Part shown: positions 1 to 8,971 of the stretch, in pieces
Layout: every line of letters begins with the position of its first letter
Position numbering within the stretch: position 1 is the first letter of the stretch
DNA from: Pseudomonas koreensis
GTDB taxonomy: Bacteria > Pseudomonadota > Gammaproteobacteria > Pseudomonadales > Pseudomonadaceae
Reading direction: 5' to 3'
NCBI RefSeq assembly: GCF_025447595.1
Contig: NZ_JAOEJU010000015.1
Location: forward strand, 90,257-154,256
Length of the DNA stretch: 64,000 bases
The notes under the pieces: model-generated
The model's input: only the letters and a program-made list of their open reading frames with translations
The model's database searches: none
What the model was told of the DNA's origin: nothing
Translations under genes and position numbers: made by a program

Positions 1-85
1 CACAGGAAAAATCCGGCCCGCAGCATAACCAGTTTTCTTATAACGACCTATATCGATCGGATCTATCGTTATGCAATTTTAAGTG

Positions 86-1300
86 TCAGTGCTGTCGCCG
101 GCCCGGTTTGAAACTGTGGGTGCTGTTGATCCAGACCGTGGCGAGTGCGATCAGCGACAGGATCAGCAACGCCCACGGAAACGACATCGCCCCTGCCCGG
201 CCCAGCAGCAAGCCGCCAAACAATCCGCCGCCGGCAATCGCCACGTTCCATGAAGTGGTGAGCATCGCCTGCACCACATCCACGTGTTCCCCGGCGGAGT
301 CCGCTGCGGCGGTGAGCAGCAACGTCGCCGAGCCGCCGAACGACAGGCCCCACACCGCCATGCACGCATAAATCAGCCAAGGCGACGGCGCGACCAGTGC
401 CAGCACCAGTGCGGTCACGGCAAACACTGCGAGACTGATCAGCGCCAGCCCGCGCAGCCAGCGATCCACCAACAGACCGATGATCCAGATCCCCAGCAAC
501 GAAAAAAGACCGAAGACCAGTAACACCAGATCGACCCGCTCGCCAAGACCGGCCTGCGTCAGAAACGGCGCGATGTAGGTGTAGAGAATGTTGTGGCCGA
601 GCATCCACGTCAGCACCACAAACAGCACGGGGCGCACGCCGGGCAGACGCAGCGACTGCATCAACGGCAACCGTTCGGCGTGGGCCTGGCCCGGACGATC
701 CGGCACCGCGATAACGATCCACGCCGCCAGTACCAGCGCCAGTGCCGACATGATCCCGAACGAGGCGCGCCAGCCGATCACATTGCCCAGCCAGGTACCG
801 GCCGGCGTGCCCAGCGACAGCGCCACCGGAGTGCCGAGCATGGCAATCGCCAGCGCCCGGCCCTGCTGATGCACCGGCACGATCCCGCGCGCGTAACCGG
901 CCATGATCCCCCACGAAAGCCCCGCTGCCATTCCGGCCAGAAACCGCGACGTCAGGGTCAGTCCGTAATGACTGGAGAACGTGGTGATGGTGTTGAACAG
1001 CAGAAACCCGCCGACCGTCATCAACAACACCCGCTTGCGCCCCCAGCCTCGGGTGGCGACCGTCAGCGGAATCGCCGCGACAATCGAGCCCAGCGCATAC
1101 AGCGTCACCAGTTGCCCGGCCAATACTTCGCTGACGTTCAGGCCGGTGCCGATCTGCGGCAACAAACCGGCCGGCAGGGTCTCGGTGAGGATGGCAATGA
1201 AGCCGGTCATGGCAAACGCCAGCAGCGCAGCGTAAGGCAGTTTTTCCGTGCGAGTGGCACGTTCCAGGCGGGTGTATTCGGCGCTTGCGGGGTCGGTCAT
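86..1300 (-). CDS. MFS exporter, sugar-efflux/AraJ-like
   Basis: A 404-residue major facilitator superfamily protein with about 12 hydrophobic segments. The first helix (ALLAFAMTGFIAILTE) and the loop GWGRKRVLL between TM2 and TM3 are typical of the DHA1 drug/sugar efflux group (AraJ, SotB). It probably exports sugars or small toxic compounds by proton antiport in the inner membrane. I chose the ATG at 1300 rather than an upstream ATG at 1366, because an AGGGAG ribosome site lies about 12 nt ahead of it and the extra 22 residues look non-coding. It is a lone gene with the lipoprotein gene upstream on the same strand. The substrate cannot be told from sequence. Confidence 0.88.
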   Translation of the reverse strand: MTDPASAEYTRLERATRTEKLPYAALLAFAMTGFIAILTETLPAGLLPQIGTGLNVSEVLAGQLVTLYALGSIVAAIPLTVATRGWGRKRVLLMTVGGFLLFNTITTFSSHYGLTLTSRFLAGMAAGLSWGIMAGYARGIVPVHQQGRALAIAMLGTPVALSLGTPAGTWLGNVIGWRASFGIMSALALVLAAWIVIAVPDRPGQAHAERLPLMQSLRLPGVRPVLFVVLTWMLGHNILYTYIAPFLTQAGLGERVDLVLLVFGLFSLLGIWIIGLLVDRWLRGLALISLAVFAVTALVLALVAPSPWLIYACMAVWGLSFGGSATLLLTAAADSAGEHVDVVQAMLTTSWNVAIAGGGLFGGLLLGRAGAMSFPWALLILSLIALATVWINSTHSFKPGRRQH

Positions 1301-1381
1301 GACGGGTGCAGCTCCCTTTGAGTCAAATCGGACGGCGGATTGTATACAAATCTCATCGTCCGCCACTCTAACCGACCTGGC

Positions 1382-2149
1382 TCACTGCACGGGCAAAAAA
1401 TTCAAAAACAGCAGGCTCTGGGCGTAATTCAGGCCGATGCGCCGATAGCGCTCGTCGAGCATCTGGGTCAGCAGATCCAGACGCGCCACGACTTTGCCGA
1501 ACTCCGTGGCGAAGCTCAGGTTGCTGCCCTCCTCGGAAATCTCGTTGGAAAACAGCAGCGGCTGGCCTTCCTTGTTCTGCCGCTGGGCGAGGATCCACGT
1601 GGCTTTCTCGATGTTGCGCGCGGCGTTGTTGACGAAGGTCGGGTTGATCGCATCGGTCATGTAGAACTCGGTGCGATTGCCGTGGGCGGTGACCAACATG
1701 CTGCCGATCGCATAGATAAACGCGCCGACCCGGTCGCCGAGGAATTCAGGGCTCATGGCATAGCTCAGCGCTGCAAGATCCTTCTTGCCGCCGAGGGTGG
1801 GCAACGGTTGCTGTTGTTCGATGGCTAGCCGCACCTGTTTGACGGCGGTTCTGATATCGAGGAAGCCGGATTTGCGTAGCTCGTCCGGGTTACGCAAATA
1901 CAACTTGCCCATCAGTCGATAGAGGCTGTCGAGGTTGTCACGCATCGCCAGCGTGGCCATGCGATCGACGCTGGTCTGGAGAAACTCCTGAGGCCGGCCC
2001 TCGCGCATCTGAGTGATGAAATTGTCGCCGTCCTGATGGCTGCAACCGCCGAGCAACAGCGTCGACAGGCAGGCCAGCAGCAGGCATGGGCGATGAATGA
2101 ATGCAGCGATGGGGTGCAAAACTCTCGGCATGAATTCTTTGACGGACAC
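1382..2149 (-). CDS. Putative lipoprotein of unknown function
   Basis: A 255-residue protein with an N-terminal hydrophobic stretch ending in a lipobox (LLLGGC), so it is probably exported and lipid-anchored. The mature part is alpha-helical in character with no domain I recognise. It includes a segment resembling soluble, membrane-peripheral lipoproteins annotated only as hypothetical in pseudomonads. The start is uncertain: the long form begins with GTG at 2149 just after AGGAA, and an in-frame ATG at 2131 would shorten it by six residues without affecting the lipobox. It lies 81 nt upstream of the MFS gene start and could share its transcript. Confidence 0.75.
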   Translation of the reverse strand: MSVKEFMPRVLHPIAAFIHRPCLLLACLSTLLLGGCSHQDGDNFITQMREGRPQEFLQTSVDRMATLAMRDNLDSLYRLMGKLYLRNPDELRKSGFLDIRTAVKQVRLAIEQQQPLPTLGGKKDLAALSYAMSPEFLGDRVGAFIYAIGSMLVTAHGNRTEFYMTDAINPTFVNNAARNIEKATWILAQRQNKEGQPLLFSNEISEEGSNLSFATEFGKVVARLDLLTQMLDERYRRIGLNYAQSLLFLNFLPVQ

Positions 2150-2350
2150 GTTCCTGTGCGGCGGAAGTCACCGCACCCTGGCCATGGATAGAGCCGGGGA
2201 TTTCGCAAAAGTGCAGTGCCGGCGTGGATTCCCGACCTTCGGCGCACGCTGCCCAATGAATTTAGTCCGACTTTATTTTTGCATTAACCGTTTCATCCGC
2301 TATAAATCTTCACTCAAACATTAATTAGCATGACTATTTAGAGATTTTTA

Positions 2351-2365
2351 AAACAACAACAAAAA
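2351..2365 (+). promoter_or_regulatory. Candidate Hfq/Crc A-rich target at the epimerase ribosome site
   Basis: AAACAACAACAAAAA lies directly before the AGGAAGG ribosome site of the gene at 2378. It contains the AAnAAnAA pattern to which Hfq with Crc binds in Pseudomonas to block translation during carbon catabolite repression. The motif is seen; the regulation is inferred. Confidence 0.55.
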
Positions 2366-2377
2366 GGAAGGTCAACC

Positions 2378-3526
2378 ATGCTTCAATCCCGACACTCACT
2401 TTGCGGCCTCGGACTGTCCCTGATGATCGCCACTCTCTCCGCCCAGGCCGCCGGCCTGTCCAGCGAGCACAAAGCCTTCGGCAAAACCAATGACGGCACG
2501 CCCGTCGAGCAATACATCCTGCGCAACAGCCACGGCATGCAGGCCACGGTCATCACCTACGGTGCGACCTTGCAGGCGCTGCACGTCCCGGACAAACACG
2601 GCAAGCTCGACGACATCGTCCTCGGCTTCGACGATGTGCAGGGTTACCAGAAAGGCACCGCGTACTTCGGCGCGACCATCGGCCGCTTCGGCAATCGCCT
2701 GGCCGATGGCGCCTTCGAGCTCGACGGCAAACGCTATCAAGTGCCGCAGAACGACAAGACCAACGCCTTGCACGGCGGCACTCAGGGCTTCGACAAAAAG
2801 GTCTGGAAAGCGAAGGAAACCAAGGACCAGGATTCGGTCGGCGTGACCCTGACGTATTTGTCGGCGGATGGCGAGATGGGTTTCCCCGGCAACCTCACCA
2901 CCGAAGTGACCTACCGACTCACCGACTCCAACGAGCTGCGCATCGACTACAAGGCCAGCACCGACAAACCGACGGTGCTCAACCTGACCAACCACAGCTA
3001 CTTCAACCTCGCCGGCGCCGGCAATGGCGACATCCTCAAGCAAGTCGCCACCCTTCACGCCAGCCATTACACCCCGGTCACCGCCAAGCTGATCCCGACC
3101 GGCGAACTGGCCCCCGTGGCCGGCGCACCAATGGACTTCACCAAACCCACCGCCATCGGCCAGCACATCAAGGCCGATCACCCGCAATTGAAATTCGCCG
3201 AAGAAAAACACGGCGGCTTCGATTTCAACTGGGCGCTGGACACCAAAGGGGACGCGAGCAAACTCGCCGCCGAAGTCAGCGACCCGCAATCCGGTCGCCA
3301 CTTGCAACTGTTCACCAACGAACCGGGCGTGCAGTTCTACACCAGCAACTTCCTCGACGGCACGGTCAAGGGCAAGGGTGGCAAAGTCTATCCGCACTGG
3401 GGCGCGTTCACCCTGGAGACCCAGCACTACCCGGACTCGCCGAACCAGCCGAACTTCCCGAGCACTCGCCTCGATCCCGGCCAGACCTACACCCAGAGCG
3501 TGGTGTTGAAGTTTTCCGCGAAGTAG
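2378..3526 (+). CDS. galM: Aldose 1-epimerase (mutarotase), exported
   Basis: Interconverts alpha and beta anomers of galactose, glucose or related aldoses. The 382-residue protein has a Sec signal peptide (about residues 1-24, cleavage after SAQA), so it should act in the periplasm, unlike E. coli GalM. Family motifs are present: GRFGNRLADG near residues 100-110, the catalytic-histidine segment NHSYFNLAG, and the catalytic-glutamate segment TLETQHYPDSPN near the C-terminus. An AGGAAGG ribosome site precedes the ATG. Its leader carries an A-rich Hfq/Crc motif, which fits a sugar catabolic gene under catabolite control. A YeaE-like reductase follows 91 nt downstream, an echo of the adjacent yeaD (epimerase-like) and yeaE in E. 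coli. Confidence 0.93.
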   Translation: MLQSRHSLCGLGLSLMIATLSAQAAGLSSEHKAFGKTNDGTPVEQYILRNSHGMQATVITYGATLQALHVPDKHGKLDDIVLGFDDVQGYQKGTAYFGATIGRFGNRLADGAFELDGKRYQVPQNDKTNALHGGTQGFDKKVWKAKETKDQDSVGVTLTYLSADGEMGFPGNLTTEVTYRLTDSNELRIDYKASTDKPTVLNLTNHSYFNLAGAGNGDILKQVATLHASHYTPVTAKLIPTGELAPVAGAPMDFTKPTAIGQHIKADHPQLKFAEEKHGGFDFNWALDTKGDASKLAAEVSDPQSGRHLQLFTNEPGVQFYTSNFLDGTVKGKGGKVYPHWGAFTLETQHYPDSPNQPNFPSTRLDPGQTYTQSVVLKFSAK

Positions 3527-3617
3527 CGACCCTCGCCTCCTTTCTGGAACCGGACGGAACCCGTGGGCTATCCTGCTGCCCACTCAAGGTATCGACCGTT
3601 TCAGAAAGGAGGTTTGA

Positions 3618-4439
3618 ATGCGTACCCTCGAATTGGCTGGCGTGCAGGTTCCGGTGATTGGCCAGGGCACCTGGCGCATGGGCGAAGACCGCTCGGCGCA
3701 CAAGCGTGAAGTCGCAGCCCTGCGCAGCGGCATCGAATTGGGCATGCCCCTGATCGACACCGCCGAAATGTACGCCGAGGGCGGTGCCGAAACAGTGGTT
3801 GGCGAAGCCATTGCCGGCCTGCGCGATCAAGTATTCCTGGTCAGCAAGGTTTACCCGCACAACGCCAGCCGCAAAGGCATTCCCCAGGCTTGCGAGCGCA
3901 GTCTGCGCCGGCTCGACACCGATTACATCGACCTCTATCTGCTGCATTGGCGCGGCCAGTATCCGCTGGAAGAAACCGTCGAAGCCTTCGAGCGTCTGCG
4001 CGAGGACGGCAAGATCGGTCGCTGGGGCGTGTCGAACTTCGATGTCGACGATCTTGAGGAACTGTCGAATTCGGCCTGCGCGACCAATCAGGTGCTGTAC
4101 AACCTGGAAGAGCGCGGCATCGAATTCGACCTGCTGCCGTGGTGCCAGCAACAGCGTATGCCGCTGATGGCGTACTGCCCGATCGGCCAGGGCGGCGCGA
4201 TGCTTGCCGAGCCGGTGCTGAAACAGATTGCCGCTCGTCACGGCGTGACCCCGGCACAGGTTTCGCTGGCGTGGATTCTGCGTCAGGATGGGGTGATTGC
4301 GATTCCCAAGGCCGTGCGCCCGGAACACGTGCAGCTCAATGCACAAGCGGCGCAGCTGCAACTCGAAGCCGGGGATCTGGCGGCGCTGGACCAGGCGTTT
4401 CACGCGCCACAACGCAAGCAGCGGCTGGCCATGGTCTGA
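3618..4439 (+). CDS. yeaE: Aldo/keto reductase, YeaE family
   Basis: An NADPH-dependent carbonyl reductase of 273 residues. It is strikingly similar in wording to E. coli YeaE, which reduces methylglyoxal and other aldehydes. The catalytic tetrad is visible: Asp and Tyr in LIDTAEMYAEGG, Lys in LVSKVYP, and His in YLLHWRG. The NADPH-binding C-terminal half includes IAIPKAVRPEHV. It is cytoplasmic with no signal peptide. An AAGGAGG ribosome site lies before the ATG. It follows the epimerase gene and precedes a DUF1810 gene by 29 nt, so the three may form one transcript. Confidence 0.92.
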   Translation: MRTLELAGVQVPVIGQGTWRMGEDRSAHKREVAALRSGIELGMPLIDTAEMYAEGGAETVVGEAIAGLRDQVFLVSKVYPHNASRKGIPQACERSLRRLDTDYIDLYLLHWRGQYPLEETVEAFERLREDGKIGRWGVSNFDVDDLEELSNSACATNQVLYNLEERGIEFDLLPWCQQQRMPLMAYCPIGQGGAMLAEPVLKQIAARHGVTPAQVSLAWILRQDGVIAIPKAVRPEHVQLNAQAAQLQLEAGDLAALDQAFHAPQRKQRLAMV

Positions 4440-4468
4440 GCCACCGCCGACTGACAGAGGGCTTCGCC

Positions 4469-4939
4469 ATGAGAAGCACTGATCAGGACGATCCATTCAA
4501 CCTGCAACGCTTCGTGCTCGCCCAGGACCCGGTGTTCGAACGGGTCCAGCGCGAGCTCGGCGAGGGCCGCAAGCGCAGCCACTGGATGTGGTTCGTGTTC
4601 CCGCAGTTCGCCGGGCTCGGCGGCAGCGAGATGTCGCGGCGGTTCGCAATCAGCTCGGCCGGTGAGGCCAAGGCCTATCTGGCCCATGAGCTGCTCGGCG
4701 CCCGACTGCGCACGTGTACGCAGCTGGTGCTGAACGTACAGCAACGTTCGATTGCCGAGATTTTCGGCCATCCGGACGACCTGAAATTCCACTCATCGAT
4801 GACCCTGTTCGCCCAGTTCGCTGACGACGACAGCCTCTGGCATCAGGCGCTGGAGCGTTACTTCCACGGCATTCAGGACGAATGGACCCTGCAGCTGCTG
4901 GATTCAAAACAGGCCCAGTTGCCCCCCGATCAGGGTTGA
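4469..4939 (+). CDS. DUF1810 family protein
   Basis: A 156-residue cytoplasmic protein carrying the DUF1810 signature: a DPFNLQRFVLAQ start, HWMWFVFPQ near residue 35, and a C-terminal HSSMTLFAQ followed by a short helical end. The family is small, widespread and functionally uncharacterised. A longer open frame exists upstream, but the ATG at 4469 gives the canonical family N-terminus. The last 36 nt overlap the 3' end of the convergent polB gene, so the two stop codons lie inside each other's coding sequence. Confidence 0.88.
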   Translation: MRSTDQDDPFNLQRFVLAQDPVFERVQRELGEGRKRSHWMWFVFPQFAGLGGSEMSRRFAISSAGEAKAYLAHELLGARLRTCTQLVLNVQQRSIAEIFGHPDDLKFHSSMTLFAQFADDDSLWHQALERYFHGIQDEWTLQLLDSKQAQLPPDQG

Positions 4940-7267
4940 GAAATCGTCGTCGACAAACGGCAGAATCGCATCCGCCACCGGTTGCAGCTGGCGGGTGATG
5001 TAGTGGTCGTAGTCGATGGCCGCGCGGCGCACTTCCAGCGGCTCGGGCCCGGCCAGGGTGATGACGTAGCTGATCCAGCCGCCGCTTTGGTACTGGCGCG
5101 GGCGACCGTGCTGCGCGTTGTAATCGTCGGCCAGCCGTGCGGCGCGCACGTGGGGCGGCACGTTGCGTTCATAGTCGTCGAGGGTGCGGCGCAGACGCTT
5201 GCGGTAGACCAGTCGCTCGTCGAACTCGCCGGCCAGGGTCTTGCGCACGTACGCGCGCACATAATCCTGATACGGCTTGCGCTGGAAAATCCGCTCGTAC
5301 AGTTCCTGCTGGAATTGCCGGGCCAGCAGCGACCAGTCGGTGCGCACGGTTTCCAGGCCTTTGTAGATCATTTCTTCGCTGCCGTCGGCGCGGGTCACCA
5401 GGCCTGCGTAGCGCTTTTTGCTGCCCTCTTCCGCGCCACGAATGGTCGGCATCAGGAAGCGTTTGTAGTGGGTTTCGAACTGCAATTCGAGGGCGCTTTC
5501 CAGCCCGAACTGCTCGCGCACATGCTCGCGCCACCAGTCGTTGACGTGCTGCACCAGCGCCCGGCCGATGGTCGCCGCTTCTTCCTGACCGTGGGGGCGA
5601 CGCAGCCAGACGAACGTCGAGTCGGTGTCGCCATAAATCACCGCATGCCCCTGAGCCTCGATCAACTGCCGGGTGCGCAACATGATTTCGTGGCCGCGCA
5701 AGGTGATCGATGATGCCAGCCGCGTATCGAAAAACCGGCAACCGCTGGAACCGAGCACACCGTAAAAGGCGTTCATGATGATCTTCAACGCCTGGGACAA
5801 GGGCGCGTTGTGTTCGCGCTTGGCGGTCTCCCGGCCCTCGGCGACCCGGGCGACGATGGACGGCAGGCAATGCCGGGTGCGAGAGAAACGAGCGCCGCGA
5901 AAACCCGGCACCGAATCGCTGTCGTCAGGATGCTGCAAGCCTTCGATCAACCCCACCGGGTCAATCAGAAATGTGCGAATGATCGATGGATAAAGACTCT
6001 TGTAATCGAGCACCAGCACCGATTCGTACAACCCCGGTTGCGAGTCCATGACAAATCCGCCGGGACTGGCCTGCGGGGGATTGGTGCCAAGGTTCGGCGC
6101 CACAAAACCCTGACGGTGCATCAGCGGCATGTACAAATGAGTGAATGCCGCCACCGAGCCGCCGCTGCGATCCGCCGGCAGGCCGGTGACGCTGGCGCGC
6201 TCCAGCAAAAACTTCAGCAGCTCGGTCTTGGCGAAAATCCGCGTGACCAGCTCACAGTCCTTGAGGTTGTACTTGGCCAGTGCCGGTTTGTCCTCGGCGA
6301 ACATTCGGTTGATCTCGTCCATGCGCTGGTAGGGGTTGTCGATCGACTTACCTTCGCCGAGCAACGTCTGGGCGACGTTCTCCAGACTGAACGAAGGAAA
6401 GCTCCAGGTCGCCGAACGCAGGGATTCGATGCCATCGATAATCAGCCTTCCTGCCGCTGCCGCGAAGTAATGATCGCGGCTGCCGTGTTCGCGCCACTGC
6501 ATTTCCTCGCCGCCGCGCCCGAGCTTGAGCGGCACGCCGAGGCGTCGGGCGTGTTCGTGGAGGATGCGCAAATCGAACTGCACGAGGTTCCAGCCGATGA
6601 TCGCGTCAGGGTCGTGGCGGGCGAACCAGTCGTTGAGCTTCTTCAAAATCAGGGTGCGCGATTCGCAGTACTCGAGGTCGAAATCGACGATGCTGTCATC
6701 ACCGTTCGGCGCGCCAAGCATGTACACCTGGCGCTCGCCGCAGCCTTCCAAAGCGATGGAATACAACTCGCCCTGCTCGGTGGTTTCGATGTCCAGCGAG
6801 ACCAGTCGCAGTTGCGGACGATAGTCGGGCGCAGGCTTGAGGTGAGCGTCGAGCAGCAAACCATCGGCATCAGACGTGCCGCTGAACCACACCGGCGCGG
6901 TGATGAAACGCTCCATCAGATAGCGCTCAGGCGGTCGCACATCGGCTTCGAAGACATCGACACTGTGACGGTTGAGCGCGGTTTCCAGGCGCATCAACTG
7001 ACCGTGTTGCTGGCAATACAGGCCGAGCACCGGGCGATGCTCGAAATCCTGCAAAGCCAGGGGGCGCAGTTCGACGTTCTTTTCGTCCGCCAGCACCCGC
7101 TCGGCCTGCTCGCGCTGTGCCGCCGGGATGAACGCCACCGACGGCTGATGCGGCAGGCGCACGCGGCGCGGCCCGGCGTCGGTCGCCAGCCAGAACTCGA
7201 CTTCGGTGCCGGCCGGGGTGTCGCGCCAATGCCGGGTCAGAACGAAGCCCTGCTGTAAATCCACCAC
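4904..7267 (-). CDS. polB: DNA polymerase II (family B)
   Basis: A 787-residue family B polymerase used for translesion synthesis and replication restart, commonly SOS-induced. Proofreading exonuclease motifs are intact: DIET near residue 157, NLVQFD near 228 and YNLKDC near 338. Polymerase motifs follow: A as DYKSLYPSII near 425, B as KIIMNAFYGVLGS, and C as YGDTDS near 546. The length matches Pol II of gamma-proteobacteria. It is transcribed divergently from the CBS-domain gene. I did not recognise a clear LexA box in the 186-nt gap. Confidence 0.97.
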   Translation of the reverse strand: MVDLQQGFVLTRHWRDTPAGTEVEFWLATDAGPRRVRLPHQPSVAFIPAAQREQAERVLADEKNVELRPLALQDFEHRPVLGLYCQQHGQLMRLETALNRHSVDVFEADVRPPERYLMERFITAPVWFSGTSDADGLLLDAHLKPAPDYRPQLRLVSLDIETTEQGELYSIALEGCGERQVYMLGAPNGDDSIVDFDLEYCESRTLILKKLNDWFARHDPDAIIGWNLVQFDLRILHEHARRLGVPLKLGRGGEEMQWREHGSRDHYFAAAAGRLIIDGIESLRSATWSFPSFSLENVAQTLLGEGKSIDNPYQRMDEINRMFAEDKPALAKYNLKDCELVTRIFAKTELLKFLLERASVTGLPADRSGGSVAAFTHLYMPLMHRQGFVAPNLGTNPPQASPGGFVMDSQPGLYESVLVLDYKSLYPSIIRTFLIDPVGLIEGLQHPDDSDSVPGFRGARFSRTRHCLPSIVARVAEGRETAKREHNAPLSQALKIIMNAFYGVLGSSGCRFFDTRLASSITLRGHEIMLRTRQLIEAQGHAVIYGDTDSTFVWLRRPHGQEEAATIGRALVQHVNDWWREHVREQFGLESALELQFETHYKRFLMPTIRGAEEGSKKRYAGLVTRADGSEEMIYKGLETVRTDWSLLARQFQQELYERIFQRKPYQDYVRAYVRKTLAGEFDERLVYRKRLRRTLDDYERNVPPHVRAARLADDYNAQHGRPRQYQSGGWISYVITLAGPEPLEVRRAAIDYDHYITRQLQPVADAILPFVDDDFSTLIGGQLGLF

Positions 7268-7453
7268 TGCGACCTCAAGAATTGATTCAGACGGGCATTC
7301 TACGCGGCATTGCCGTAACCCGTGACAAAGCCCTCGCCATGAAAAACCCCGTCAAATGACGTTTTTTGCGTGTTATCTGCCGTTTTGCGGCCTTGCTCTG
7401 TGCGCCTGCGTCTACGATGCTTGGAGAACAACGACAACACCTGAGTAACCGCC

Positions 7454-7894
7454 ATGAAAACCGTCGCCCAGCTGCTCAAGCTCAAAGATCAGAAAAATCA
7501 GGAAGTGCACCAGATCAAGCCCGATCACATGGTGCTCGAAGCGCTGATGAAAATGGCCGAGAAGAACGTCGGCGCCTTGCTCGTGGTGGAAGACGACAAA
7601 GTGGTGGGCATCATCAGCGAGCGCGATTACGCGCGCAAACTGGTGCTGCATGGGCGCTCCTCGGTGGGCACGCCGGTACGCGACATCATGGTGGCGAACG
7701 TGATCACGGTGGACACCCACCAGACGGTCGACACCTGCCTGGGCATCATGTCCGACAAACGCCTGCGTCACTTGCCCGTGGTGGAGAACGGCAAACTGAT
7801 CGGCCTGCTGTCGATCGGCGACTTGGTCAAGGAAGCGATTGCCGAACAGGCCGAGCTGATCAAACAGCTGGAGCAGTACATTCGCGGGGAATAG
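7454..7894 (+). CDS. Two-CBS-domain protein
   Basis: A 146-residue soluble protein made of a Bateman pair of CBS domains. The first is about residues 10-65 with VEDDKVVGIISERDYARK, and the second about 76-130 with VVENGKLIGLLSIGDLVKE. Such stand-alone proteins bind adenine nucleotides (AMP, ATP, NADH or similar) and act as energy sensors. The target is unknown. It is monocistronic, facing away from polB, and is followed directly by a REP pair at 7916. Confidence 0.9.
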   Translation: MKTVAQLLKLKDQKNQEVHQIKPDHMVLEALMKMAEKNVGALLVVEDDKVVGIISERDYARKLVLHGRSSVGTPVRDIMVANVITVDTHQTVDTCLGIMSDKRLRHLPVVENGKLIGLLSIGDLVKEAIAEQAELIKQLEQYIRGE

Positions 7895-7915
7895 TCCCAG
7901 ACTTCACACGCCCCC

Positions 7916-8006
7916 CTGTGGGAGCGAGCTTGCTCGCGATAGCGGTGTATCAGGTAAAAAGTATCTGCCTGACAGACCGCCATCGCGAGCAAGCTCGCTC
8001 CCACAG
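7916..8006. repeat. REP inverted pair (REPIN)
   Basis: Two arms of 25 nt, 7916-7940 and 7982-8006, are perfect inverted copies of the CTGTGGGAGCGAGCTTGCTC type, separated by about 41 nt. It lies between convergent genes (CBS protein and GST) and may act as a transcript end. Confidence 0.9.
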
Positions 8007-8014
8007 TTTTTTGT

Positions 8015-8638
8015 TCAGGCAGGCCAATGCCGCGCAAAGACCGGCGCCAGCACCGGGTGTCGGTCGATGCGTTGCAGCCACGCATGGAAACCGGGGCGGG
8101 CCTGGCGCAGGTGTTCGCGGGCACCGGCCCAGCGCGTGACGACCGCTGCCAGCACATCCAGCGCCCCCGGCGTTTCATCGTCCAGATACAGCTCGGCGGA
8201 GAACTGGTCGGCAAACACCTCCCAAGTCCAGTGCAGTCGCTCCCGCGCACCCGCCATCAGATTCTGCCGCGAGGCCTCGTCCGGCATCACCAGCCAGCGC
8301 TCGGGGTAATCGATGACACCGATGGCCGCGTAACAATTGCTGACGATGTACACCAGCCCGCGAATCGCCTGATCCCGGTCAGCCCCCTTGGCAGGCAACA
8401 GACCGGATTGGGGGAAGCTCAGCCCCAGATGAATCAGGATCGCCGCACTTTCGGTGATTGCACTGCCGTCCGGTAGTTGCAGGGTCGGGATCTGTTTGAG
8501 CGGATTGAGCCGCGCCAGCTCCTGCGCCGCTTCCGCGCTGGCCTCGATATCGATGAAGCGGTAAGCCACCTGGCACAGCTCCAGCGCCGCCTCGATGGCC
8601 GCGGCCCCTGAATTGCGATGTCCGTAGAGCTGATACAT
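8015..8638 (-). CDS. Glutathione S-transferase family protein
   Basis: A 207-residue two-domain GST. The N-terminal thioredoxin-like half begins MYQLYGHRNSGAAAIE and includes the cis-proline segment KQIPTLQLPDG. It also has the glutathione-contacting ITESAAILIHL. The all-helical C-terminal half ends in a conserved RIDRHPVLAPVFARH. It probably conjugates or isomerises electrophilic substrates in the cytoplasm; the substrate is not predictable. It is a single gene beside a REP pair. Confidence 0.88.
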   Translation of the reverse strand: MYQLYGHRNSGAAAIEAALELCQVAYRFIDIEASAEAAQELARLNPLKQIPTLQLPDGSAITESAAILIHLGLSFPQSGLLPAKGADRDQAIRGLVYIVSNCYAAIGVIDYPERWLVMPDEASRQNLMAGARERLHWTWEVFADQFSAELYLDDETPGALDVLAAVVTRWAGAREHLRQARPGFHAWLQRIDRHPVLAPVFARHWPA

Positions 8639-8791
8639 ATCCCCTCCTCCACTGCGAAAGGCATCCTGCCTGGCCCTATTTATAGCTGTTGTATCGAATT
8701 TGGCACGGATTGCGCATTCATCGGCAGCTTGCGAATCCCTGATCTCGCAAAACAGCGCTGGCGGTGCCCATCCCGCACCAAGAGCAATCAG

Positions 8792-8846
8792 CGAACGCTA
8801 TCCGCGTTCTTGTAAGGTGCGATACCGAACCAAAAGTTCGCGTATC
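8792..8846 (+). promoter_or_regulatory. Pair of adjacent hairpin dyads
   Basis: GAACGC/GCGTTC (8792-8808, 5-nt loop) is followed by GATACCGAAC, loop CAAAA, then GTTCGCGTATC (8821-8846, one bulged base). They lie just before the small ORF at 8873. They could be an attenuator, part of a small RNA, or operators. Confidence 0.35.
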
Positions 8847-8872
8847 CGAGCTGGCAACAAGGAGTTCACCGC

Positions 8873-8971
8873 GTGAATCTTCATCTGCTGCGCCACACTC
8901 TTCTCTCCGTGCCCCTGTACCTGCGCCGTGTTCGTCCTGCGAACAGTCCGTGCACTCCTTTTATTACCTGA
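8873..8971 (+). CDS. Possible 32-residue small or leader ORF
   Basis: A GTG start stands 8 nt after a strong AAGGAG ribosome site (8859-8864) and opens a 32-codon frame ending in TGA. The product would be short, basic and hydrophobic, rich in Leu and Arg (MNLHLLRHTLLSVPLYLRR at its N-terminus). Nothing in it matches a family I know. The case for it is only the ribosome site and its position after two hairpins, so it may be a chance frame. Confidence 0.22.
   Translation: MNLHLLRHTLLSVPLYLRRVRPANSPCTPFIT

Noticed and set aside
40..72. ATAACGA/TCGTTAT inverted repeat at the window start
   Set aside because: Seven-bp arms in an AT-rich 3' region with no gene visible to the left; not enough context to call an operator or terminator.
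69..914. 281-codon frame on the minus strand over the MFS gene
   Set aside because: Out-of-frame shadow of the transporter, with Arg/Ala/Gly-rich nonsense composition and no start signal.
7349..7366. CGTCA/TGACG followed by T6 between polB and the CBS gene
   Set aside because: The stem is five bp with a two-base loop, too tight for a reliable terminator, and it sits between divergent gene starts where none is expected.
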